This document shows, one piece after another, positions 7,325 to 13,021 of a DNA stretch of 14,092 nucleotides. Positions within the stretch are counted from its first letter, which is position 1. Each line of letters begins with the position of its first letter. Made by a program: the position numbers and the translations under genes. Location: the NCBI GenBank assembly GCA_036559125.1, contig DATBTT010000071.1:1-14092 (forward strand). Reading direction: 5' to 3'. The notes beneath the pieces were generated by a model. The model saw nothing but the letters and a program-made list of their open reading frames with translations, did no database searches and was not told the origin of the DNA. The stretch comes from JALYTZ01 sp036559125 (GTDB lineage: Bacteria; Vulcanimicrobiota; Vulcanimicrobiia; Vulcanimicrobiales; Vulcanimicrobiaceae).

Positions 7325-8268
7325 CCTCGCGCGTCGCGACGGTTCGCGCGCCCAACCCGTCGGCGATGACGCTCACCGGAACGAACTCGTATCTCATCGA
7401 TGCCGGAAACGGTGAGGCGATCTGCATCGACCCCGGACCGGCCATTCCCGCGCACGTAACGGCTCTCGTGCGTGCGGCCGGCGGTTACGGAGCGAAGATC
7501 GCACTGATTTGCGTCACGCACGGTCATCCGGACCACGCACCCGGCGCGCGCCTGTTGCGCGAAGCGACCGGCGCCGTCGTCGTGGCGCATGCGCGTGCAA
7601 CGTTCCCGCACGATCGCGTCGCCGCCGACGGCGAAGAACTGCGCGCGGGCGACACGACGCTGCGCGCCATGGACGCGCCGGGCCACACGTTCGATCACCT
7701 CGTATTTTTCGAACCACGCGAAGCGGCGCTCTTTACCGGCGACGTCGTGCTCGGCGAAGGCACGGTCGTCATCGCGCCACCCGGCGGCGCCATGCGTCCC
7801 TACCAACGCACGTTGCAGCGGCTACTCGATGAATTCCCCGGCGCGCGCACGATCTACGGCGGGCACGGACCGCCGGTTACCGACCCGCAGAGCAAACTGG
7901 CAGAATATCTCGCGCATCGCCGGCATCGCGAGAGCGAGTTGATCGCCGCACTCGAGGACGGCGCGAAGACCATTCCCGAACTCGTGACGCGCATCTACCG
8001 CGAAACCAATCCGATATTGTGGCCGGCCGCAGCACGCCAAATGCTCGCCTATCTTCTCGCGCTCGAAGACGAAGGACGCGTGCGATCGGATGCGATGCCG
8101 CGCGCATTAACCGCGCAAGAGAACGCCATTCTCAATCCCCAGTGGTCGACGATTGTCGGCAAAGACGATGCGGAGGTCGTCGAGCAAGAACTCGGCGCAA
8201 TGCTGCGCCTCGACACCCTCCGCCGCTACGCGCTCCTCTCGTTACGTCCTTCGACAAGCTCAGGATGA
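7318..8268 (+). CDS. Metallo-beta-lactamase-fold hydrolase, LACTB2-like
   Basis: A 316-residue protein. The opening VRAPNPSAMTLTGTNSYLID is typical of the LACTB2/glyoxalase-II-like group. The metal site is complete: THGHPDH (H68, H70, D72, H73), PGHT (H123), FTGD (D142) and GGHGP (H183). A winged-helix domain as in LACTB2 follows at about 195-255, then an extra ~60-residue C-terminal stretch. LACTB2 is an endoribonuclease in mitochondria, while other members cleave thioesters. Substrate unknown here. The start GTG at 7318 overlaps the Nudix stop by 7 bp, so the pair is probably translationally coupled. The last codons (PSTSSG and the TGA at 8266-8268) lie inside a REP-like repeat, so the repeat supplies the C-terminus and stop codon. 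Confidence 0.9.
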   Translation: MVASRVATVRAPNPSAMTLTGTNSYLIDAGNGEAICIDPGPAIPAHVTALVRAAGGYGAKIALICVTHGHPDHAPGARLLREATGAVVVAHARATFPHDRVAADGEELRAGDTTLRAMDAPGHTFDHLVFFEPREAALFTGDVVLGEGTVVIAPPGGAMRPYQRTLQRLLDEFPGARTIYGGHGPPVTDPQSKLAEYLAHRRHRESELIAALEDGAKTIPELVTRIYRETNPILWPAAARQMLAYLLALEDEGRVRSDAMPRALTAQENAILNPQWSTIVGKDDAEVVEQELGAMLRLDTLRRYALLSLRPSTSSG

Positions 8269-8269
8269 C
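8248..8269 (-). repeat. REP-like repeat copy 3 (contains the MBL stop codon)
   Basis: On the - strand the core is CCTGAGCTTGTCGAAGG, with CCT/AGG arms. It encodes the PSTSSG tail and stop of the MBL gene on the + strand. It is the left half of an inverted repeat with 8419-8443. Confidence 0.85.
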
Positions 8270-8397
8270 GGGGGCGTAGCCGGCGGGCGTAGCCGGGGGG
8301 CGTAGCCGGCGGGCGTCGCCGGCGGGCGTCGCCGGGGGCGCGTAGCCGGCGGGCGTCGCCGGGGGGCGCGTAGCCGGGGGCGTAGCCGGCGGGCGTT
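8270..8397. repeat. GC-rich tandem repeat array, about nine 12-15 bp units
   Basis: Consecutive units follow the consensus CGGGCGTAGCCGG. There are about nine full copies plus a broken tenth ending in GGGCGTTAATGG. Units vary in length by 1-2 G or GC insertions, and by GTA versus GTC at the centre. Adjacent units create CCGGC...GCCGG dyads. The array fills the convergent gap between the MBL and MDR genes and is bounded on both sides by inverted REP-like repeats. It carries no plausible gene. Confidence 0.9.
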
Positions 8398-8418
8398 AAT
8401 GGCAATTTGGCTACGGCC

Positions 8419-8443
8419 GTCATGCTGAGCTTGTCGAAGCATG
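8419..8443 (+). repeat. REP-like repeat copy 4
   Basis: Reads GTCATGC, then TGAGCTTGTCGAA, then GCATG. The arms CATGC (8421-8425) and GCATG (8439-8443) are complementary. Over 21 bp it is the reverse complement of 8249-8269 with a single mismatch. Further inward, GGCTACG (8409-8415) pairs with CGTAGCC (8275-8281), extending the inverted repeat to about 31-33 bp. Confidence 0.85.
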
Positions 8444-8452
8444 TGGGGTTCG

Positions 8453-9424
8453 TCAGTCGATAGTCAGGATGATTTTTCCGAATTGTCCGGCGGCGTTCAT
8501 GCGTTTGGCGGCGGCGGCGGCTTCGTGCATCGGGAAAATTCCGTCGACGACCGGCCGCAGCGACGTATCCTCGAATAGCGCGAGCATGCCGCGGAAGTCC
8601 TGCGGGCTCCCCATCGACGTTCCGTAAATCGTCAGATGATTCCAAAACACCGGAAACATCTTGATCGTCGCATCGCCCGTGGTGCCGCCGTAGGTTACGA
8701 CGCGTCCTCCGGGCCGTACGATACCGAGCGCTTTGGCAAACGCGTCGCCGCCGGCGGAGTCGATGACGACGTCGATCGCTCCGGCGGCTTTACGCGCCGC
8801 TTTATGCCAATCCGGCGCGGTTTTGTAATTGATCGCGATATCCGCGCCGAGTGCCTTGGCGCGCGCGAGCTTCTCGTCGCTGCTCGACGTTACGATCGCG
8901 CGCGCGCCGATGTGTTTGGCATAGAGCAGCACGAACGTTTGCACGCCGCCGCCGATGCCGGTTATGAGAACGGTCTCGCCCGGCTGCAGGTTCGCGCGCG
9001 TGAAAGTCGCGCGATACGCGGTCAACCCCGCAAGCGGCAGCGCCGCGGCCTCCGCGTCGCTTAAATGTGCCGGCGCCGGATAGACGTTTTGTTTCGGAAC
9101 CGCAACGTATTGCGCGAACGTCCCGTCGCGCGGCATTCCCAGAATCGTCGCCTTTGCGTCCCAAACGCTGGGGTCGCTTCCCCAGCCGAGCATCGGGTCG
9201 ATGACGACGCGCGAACCGTCGAGTTCGCCGACACCGTCGGCGCCGAGAATCCGCGGCAATTCGATGTTCGGATACAATCCCTGCGTGATGTATACGTCGC
9301 GATGGTTGAATGCCGCCGCGCGCACGCGCACGACGGCTTCGCCGACGCCGGGTTGCGGCTCGGGAACTTGCTCGACGGCCAGTTTATCCGGTCCGCCGAC
9401 TTCGTGGAGAATTACGGCTTGCAT
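8453..9424 (-). CDS. NAD(P)-dependent MDR-family oxidoreductase, quinone-oxidoreductase type
   Basis: A 323-residue medium-chain dehydrogenase/reductase. The GroES-like N-terminal half opens MQAVILHEVGGPDKLAVEQV and carries EAVVRVRAAAFNHRDVYITQ (29-48). The cofactor-binding Rossmann part has TVLITGIGGGVQTF (151-164), KALGADIAINY (190-200) and IVRPGGRVVTYGG. There are no cysteines at all, so neither the catalytic nor the structural zinc site of alcohol dehydrogenases exists. This points to a zinc-independent quinone or enone reductase. Substrate unknown. I chose the ATG at 9422-9424 because family similarity starts at MQAVILHEVG. An alternative ATG 12 codons upstream exists, and neither has a clear ribosome site. 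The gene is convergent with the MBL gene across the tandem array, and divergent from the possible small ORF at 9488. Confidence 0.9.
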   Translation of the reverse strand: MQAVILHEVGGPDKLAVEQVPEPQPGVGEAVVRVRAAAFNHRDVYITQGLYPNIELPRILGADGVGELDGSRVVIDPMLGWGSDPSVWDAKATILGMPRDGTFAQYVAVPKQNVYPAPAHLSDAEAAALPLAGLTAYRATFTRANLQPGETVLITGIGGGVQTFVLLYAKHIGARAIVTSSSDEKLARAKALGADIAINYKTAPDWHKAARKAAGAIDVVIDSAGGDAFAKALGIVRPGGRVVTYGGTTGDATIKMFPVFWNHLTIYGTSMGSPQDFRGMLALFEDTSLRPVVDGIFPMHEAAAAAKRMNAAGQFGKIILTID

Positions 9425-9487
9425 GGTGAGGGCAAGTTCGCCCGCCGCGTCCCAGGCCATCTACGGGCCCGGCGCGTAGTAGTTGGA

Positions 9488-9730
9488 GTGGATTTTAAAC
9501 GCTCTCTTAAAGGGCTCGCGCGGGTAGCGCGGTCGTTTCGGCTCGAAATCGGGCCGCTGCGGGCCGAAGGCATGCCGGCGGTGCTGGTTGCGGTTACCGG
9601 AATCGTGCTGGCCGCCGGGGTCGCGAAGGCGTTGAGCCGAGGCTCCGACCGCTTGCCCGAAACCTTGCGCGAAGCGCGTGGGTTAGCACAATCGCTACGG
9701 CGCGAAGACGTCCCCCGGCTTCACGCATAA
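9488..9730 (+). CDS. Possible small single-pass membrane protein, 80 aa
   Basis: From a GTG at 9488 the frame gives DFKRSLKGLARVARSFRLEI after the initiator, then a hydrophobic segment AVLVAVTGIVLAAGVAKAL (about 31-49), then a charged tail ending in REDVPRLHA. A shorter version starts at the ATG 9572 (52 aa). Neither start has a well-spaced ribosome site. In favour: the stretch is otherwise a gene-free gap, has a plausible membrane topology, and stops 10 bp before bolA as if co-transcribed. Against: I know no homologue, and the same frame runs on upstream antisense to the MDR gene. Unrecognised family. Confidence 0.4.
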   Translation: MDFKRSLKGLARVARSFRLEIGPLRAEGMPAVLVAVTGIVLAAGVAKALSRGSDRLPETLREARGLAQSLRREDVPRLHA

Positions 9731-9740
9731 CACTTTTCAT

Positions 9741-9980
9741 ATGATCGATAACGCGTCACTCACCGCGCTGATCCGCGCGGACATGCCCGATGCCCGGGTC
9801 GAGATCGTCGACCGAACCGGCACGATGGATCATTTCAACGTCACGGTACACTCTTCGTCGTTTACCGGCAAGACGTTGATCGAACAGCATCAACTCGTTT
9901 ACGGAGCGCTCAAAGCCGCGCTCAAAGACGGCCGCGTTCACGCAGTCGAACTCAAAACACTTTTGCCGGAGAACGTATAA
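9741..9980 (+). CDS. bolA: BolA family protein (IbaG/BolA-like)
   Basis: A 79-residue cytoplasmic protein of the normal BolA size. The pattern DARVEIVDRTGTMDHFNVTV (17-36) followed by SSFTGKTLIEQHQLVYGAL (39-57) matches BolA/IbaG, including H31 and the invariant H50 in the RHxxVY-like segment (QHQLVY here). BolA proteins bind monothiol glutaredoxins through a shared [2Fe-2S] cluster and take part in iron-sulfur cluster trafficking or iron signalling. The next gene is a Grx4-type glutaredoxin that starts on the last base of the bolA stop (TAATG). This arrangement strongly supports the assignment and a functional pair. No good ribosome site precedes the ATG at 9741. It may be translated by coupling to the small ORF 10 bp upstream, or from a leader-poor mRNA. 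Confidence 0.92.
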   Translation: MIDNASLTALIRADMPDARVEIVDRTGTMDHFNVTVHSSSFTGKTLIEQHQLVYGALKAALKDGRVHAVELKTLLPENV

Positions 9981-10336
9981 TGTCCGACCAAACCCGCGAC
10001 CAAATCGCAAAAGAAATCGCCGACAACAAGATTCTCGTGTACGGCAAAGGCACCAAGACCATGCCGCGCTGCGGATTCACGCTCGAAACGATCGAGTTTT
10101 TCAACGGCTTCGGCTATCCGTTCGAAGTCATCGACGTTCTCGAAAATATGGAGAAGCGCGAAGCGCTCGCCGACATGACGAACTGGCCCACGCTGCCCAA
10201 AGTGTTCATCAACGGCAAGTTCTACGGCGATACCGACATCCTCGGGCCGATGGCGCAAAAAGGCGAGTTGCAAACCGCGCTCAAGGACGCCTTCGGATAT
10301 GATGCGCAGTCCAAGCAGACGATCAACCTGCACTAG
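9980..10336 (+). CDS. grxD: Monothiol glutaredoxin, Grx4/GrxD type, with CGFT active site
   Basis: A 118-residue protein with the single-domain Grx4 layout: a helical N-terminus, KILVYGKGT (17-25), active-site MPRCGFT (28-34), and the glutathione-binding segments NWPTLPKVFINGKFYGDTDI (68-87). These proteins carry a glutathione-ligated [2Fe-2S] cluster, deliver clusters to targets, and partner with BolA. Two deviations stand out. The almost invariant CGFS is CGFT (T34), and the usual GG before D is GD (G83, D84). C31 is the only cysteine. A GGAG ribosome site lies within the end of bolA (9968-9971), well spaced from the ATG. The start overlaps the bolA stop by 1 bp. The next gene, a sulfurtransferase, starts 11 bp downstream, suggesting a single Fe-S/sulfur operon. 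Confidence 0.95.
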   Translation: MSDQTRDQIAKEIADNKILVYGKGTKTMPRCGFTLETIEFFNGFGYPFEVIDVLENMEKREALADMTNWPTLPKVFINGKFYGDTDILGPMAQKGELQTALKDAFGYDAQSKQTINLH

Positions 10337-10347
10337 CAGGTCCTAAC

Positions 10348-11196
10348 GTGTTCACGACGATCGCATCGCCCGCGGATTTGGCCCGCCATCTGGACGATCC
10401 CGCATGGGTCGTCGTCGACTGCAGGCATACGCTCCAGGACTTTGCCGCGGGGCGCGCTGCATACCAGAACGCGCACGTACCTGGCGCGTTTTTTGCGGGG
10501 GTTGAAGACGATCTCGCCGGTGAAAAAACCGGAAGCAACGGACGGCATCCGTTGCCCGACCCGCGCGTATTCGCCGCGTTTCTCGCCTCGATGGGTGTGA
10601 ACGACGACACGCAGATTGTCGCCTACGACGCGGGCGCCGACATGTTTGCCGCCCGGATGTGGTTTCTGACAAAGTGGATCGGACACGATGCCGTCGCGGT
10701 GCTTGACGGCGGATTTTCCGCTTGGCAGGCCGCCGGCTACCCGGTAACCTCTCAGCTGCCCGCGCACGTCCAACGCGGGAACATTTCGCCGATACTGCGA
10801 CCCGACATGAACGTCGACGCCGAATTCGTGGCGGAGATCGCGGGCTCGGTCGACGCAACGCTGCTCGATGCGCGTTCCGTCGACCGCTTTGAAGGCCGCA
10901 ACGAAACCGTCGATCCGGTTGCGGGTCACATCCCGGGGGCACGCAATCGCTTTTTCAAAGAGAACTTCGACGAACGCGGCCGGTTGAAATCGCCGCAACG
11001 CTTACGCGCAGAATTCGAAGCGCTCGGCGTGCCTCCCGAACGGATCGTGCATCAGTGCGGTTCCGGCGTTTCGGCCGCGGTCAACGCGCTCGCGATGGAT
11101 CGGGCGGGGCTCACGGGGTGGCGTCTCTATCCGGGTTCGTGGAGCGAGTGGTGCGCGGACCCACGCCGCCCCGTTGCGACCGGCGCCGCAGAATGA
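10348..11196 (+). CDS. sseA: 3-Mercaptopyruvate-type sulfurtransferase (two rhodanese domains)
   Basis: A 282-residue protein with two tandem rhodanese domains, about 4-135 and 155-275. The N-terminal domain is catalytically silent, with AYDAGADMFAAR at the site position and no Cys. The C-terminal domain carries HQCGSGVSAA with nucleophile C237. The CGSGVS loop is close to CGSGVTA of mercaptopyruvate sulfurtransferases rather than CRKGVTA of thiosulfate rhodaneses. Such enzymes move sulfane sulfur from 3-mercaptopyruvate to thiols or cyanide. The start is GTG 10348-10350, with AGCAGG at 10335-10340. The gene lies 11 bp after the glutaredoxin gene, so shared transcription with bolA and grx is likely. 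Its last 86 bp overlap the convergent phosphoesterase gene, yet the C-terminus (YPGSWSEWC...) looks complete and normal. Confidence 0.93.
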   Translation: MFTTIASPADLARHLDDPAWVVVDCRHTLQDFAAGRAAYQNAHVPGAFFAGVEDDLAGEKTGSNGRHPLPDPRVFAAFLASMGVNDDTQIVAYDAGADMFAARMWFLTKWIGHDAVAVLDGGFSAWQAAGYPVTSQLPAHVQRGNISPILRPDMNVDAEFVAEIAGSVDATLLDARSVDRFEGRNETVDPVAGHIPGARNRFFKENFDERGRLKSPQRLRAEFEALGVPPERIVHQCGSGVSAAVNALAMDRAGLTGWRLYPGSWSEWCADPRRPVATGAAE

Positions 11197-12484
11197 TGAG
11201 AATTCCCGACACGACGAGCACGACGGCGACTCCGTCGATGATGCGCGCGATCGAACGGCCGCCGACGGAGTGTCCCGCGCAAGCGCGATAAGCTTCGGGC
11301 TCGAGTTGGGTTGCGGCGCACCAATACGCGCGAAAGTCTGCGGGATGCACCTCCGGCTTGCGCGCCGCACCGTCGTACGCGCGCTCGAAACGCGCTTGCA
11401 GCGCCGGATCGCCGGCCATTTTTTTCTGGACCTCGAGCATCGATCGCGCGTCGAAGCTCCGTACGCCGTAGTCGGTGCGCGAGTCGAACGTGGTGACCGG
11501 CGTATCGCGCACGAACGACGTTTCCTTGACGTCGCGAACGCTGCCGCTCGCATCCACCTGCATCGTCAGAAAGGATGGATTGTTGCGAAAGATCGGCGAG
11601 ATCGAGGGTACGAGCAAGATGAGAACGTTGCGAGCCGGAACCGTCGCATCGCTGAAACGAAAGGCGAATTTATGCGAATGCCCCGCGATGACGAATGCGA
11701 CCCGATTCGATGGATCGTCAATCGCGCGCGTCAGCCGGTCGTTCGCACCGGGCGTGAGGAAGGGTACGATCGTGACCCCATGGACGAGTCGCGTCGATTG
11801 TACGTCCACTCCCGGCGGAATGTGCAGAACCAGCCAATTGTGTAAGCCGTGCGGCGTGTCGCGCAGCGTTCGATCCAGCCAGCGCAGTTGATCGGCACTC
11901 GGGCTGGTTGCGGAATTTCCGCATTCGCGATAGCGCCACGACCACACAACGTCGTCGACGACGACGACGCGTAGACCGGTTACCGGCAAGCGCGCGACGT
12001 ACGACCCACGCCGCGCGAAATCGCCGCGAAACGAGGGGGCCGCTCCGTTTCGATCGACCAACGGAGCCCACGCGGCGGCTACGTCGCGCATGAATGAGTC
12101 TCCCGGACGTAGCCGGTAATCGCCGCAATCCGAGTCGTTGTTCCCGAGCGCGAGGACGAATTGCGCGTGCGGAAACGCGCGCCCGAAGCGTCTCGCCAGT
12201 TCCGCCATCGTCGGCCCGGCGGTGTTGCGTTTGAAAGCGTGCGCCAAGAGGTCCCCGCTCAGAATGACGACCGGGGGATTCGGGTCTTCGCGTCGCATCG
12301 CTGCGATCGCTTCGTTCAATAATGCCGGATTCGTGTCGGTGCCGTAACGAGAGGGCTCCTGCGCGCTCCCCGTCGGATCGTAGTGCACGTCGCTTACGAC
12401 GAGCCACGGATTCGCGGCCTGCGCGCGAGCTGCGCCGATCCAGACGAGCAGGGTGAAGAGCGTCAGCGACGCAACCAAAGACAT
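11111..12484 (-). CDS. Exported, membrane-anchored metallophosphoesterase (acid-sphingomyelinase-like)
   Basis: A 457-residue calcineurin-type phosphoesterase. The signal peptide MSLVASLTLFTLLVWIGAAR ends near AQA-A (about 23). Dinuclear metal motifs are complete: SDVHYDP (D32, H34), LSGDLLAH (D78), LGNNDSDC (N115, N116), VLHIPPG (H221) and AGHSHKF (H269, H271). GNND instead of GNHD is characteristic of the acid-sphingomyelinase-like/SMPDL branch. A C-terminal transmembrane segment at about 417-433 is followed by a basic tail (LRRRSQR), which suggests the enzyme is anchored with its catalytic domain outside the cytoplasm. Substrate unknown, probably a phosphodiester or nucleotide. The start ATG at 12482-12484 is chosen for the signal peptide. 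The open frame runs 91 codons further upstream, antisense to the EVE gene. The 3' end overlaps sseA by 86 bp, within the cytoplasmic tail. Confidence 0.9.
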   Translation of the reverse strand: MSLVASLTLFTLLVWIGAARAQAANPWLVVSDVHYDPTGSAQEPSRYGTDTNPALLNEAIAAMRREDPNPPVVILSGDLLAHAFKRNTAGPTMAELARRFGRAFPHAQFVLALGNNDSDCGDYRLRPGDSFMRDVAAAWAPLVDRNGAAPSFRGDFARRGSYVARLPVTGLRVVVVDDVVWSWRYRECGNSATSPSADQLRWLDRTLRDTPHGLHNWLVLHIPPGVDVQSTRLVHGVTIVPFLTPGANDRLTRAIDDPSNRVAFVIAGHSHKFAFRFSDATVPARNVLILLVPSISPIFRNNPSFLTMQVDASGSVRDVKETSFVRDTPVTTFDSRTDYGVRSFDARSMLEVQKKMAGDPALQARFERAYDGAARKPEVHPADFRAYWCAATQLEPEAYRACAGHSVGGRSIARIIDGVAVVLVVSGILIILRRRSQRGGVGPRTTRSTNPDRDATP

Positions 12485-12544
12485 CGAACGGTGCACTGCT
12501 GGGTCGTTCTCAGAGCACGTAGCAAAGTCTTGTGGGAGTAGCCA

Positions 12545-13009
12545 ATGTCGCGATACTGGCTTTTCAAGAGCGAACCGCACGCCTTCGGCTTCGAGCAACT
12601 GCGAGCCGACGGCACGACGCCGTGGTCGGGCGTGCGAAGCTTTCAGGCGCGAAACAACATGCTCGAAATGCGCGTAGGCGACCTCGGCTTTTTTTATCAT
12701 TCGAGCATCCCGCAGCCCGCCGCCGTCGGCATATGCAAGGTCGTGCGCGAAGCGCATCCCGATCTTACGGCGTTCGAAAAGGGCGGCGAGTACTACGACC
12801 CGCGCAGTAAGCGCGATAATCCCATGTGGCAGATGGTCGACGTCGCTTTCGTCGAGCCGTTAGCGCATCCGGTCACGCTCGCGCGCATGCGCAACGAACC
12901 GCGTCTGGTCGGAATGCCGCTCCTGCGTCGCGGACAGCGCCTCTCCGTGCAACCCGTAACGCCGCACGAATGGAACGTCGTCCTAGAACTCAGCAAAACC
13001 GCCGAGTGA
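12545..13009 (+). CDS. EVE domain-containing protein (THYN1-like)
   Basis: A 154-residue single-domain protein with all EVE hallmarks: SRYWLFKSEP at the start, WSGVRSFQARNNM (27-39), VGDLGFFYHSS (44-54), VGICKVVREAHPD (61-73), WQMVDVAFVEPL (95-106), and a final PVTPHEWNVVLEL. EVE domains share the PUA-like fold and are thought to bind modified bases in nucleic acids. Prokaryotic members sometimes occur in modification-dependent restriction, but standalone ones like this are widespread and of unknown role. No restriction or modification gene is visible here. The ATG at 12545 has GGGAG at 12534-12538. It is divergent from the phosphoesterase gene (60 bp between starts), and its stop is 12 bp from the convergent receptor gene, with no terminator. 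Confidence 0.95.
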   Translation: MSRYWLFKSEPHAFGFEQLRADGTTPWSGVRSFQARNNMLEMRVGDLGFFYHSSIPQPAAVGICKVVREAHPDLTAFEKGGEYYDPRSKRDNPMWQMVDVAFVEPLAHPVTLARMRNEPRLVGMPLLRRGQRLSVQPVTPHEWNVVLELSKTAE

Positions 13010-13021
13010 GGTGACGGAAGT

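Noticed and set aside
7030..7806. 258-codon - strand open frame
   Set aside because: Entirely antisense to the Nudix and MBL genes, both strongly supported by motifs. Composition is typical of a shadow frame in GC-rich DNA.
8270..8397. CRISPR-like array
   Set aside because: The units are 12-15 bp, directly adjacent with no spacers and very GC-rich, and no cas genes are present. It is a simple tandem repeat.
8226..8645. 139-codon - strand open frame across the tandem array
   Set aside because: It consists of Arg/Pro-rich low-complexity sequence from the repeats and is antisense to the MBL gene end and within the MDR gene. There is no start context or recognisable domain.
8453..9424. Zinc-containing alcohol dehydrogenase
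   Set aside because: No cysteine is present in the protein, so neither zinc site can form. Quinone-oxidoreductase-type MDR fits better.
9065..9487. Extended + strand frame upstream of the small membrane ORF
   Set aside because: Lies antisense to the MDR oxidoreductase and has Arg-rich shadow composition. Only the part after about 9488 is a candidate gene.
11174..11845. 223-codon + strand open frame
   Set aside because: Antisense to the phosphoesterase, with Arg-rich composition and no domain. A shadow frame.
12545..13009. Part of a modification-dependent restriction or defence island
   Set aside because: The EVE protein stands alone. Its neighbours are a phosphoesterase and a receptor, with no nuclease, methyltransferase or AAA+ gene.
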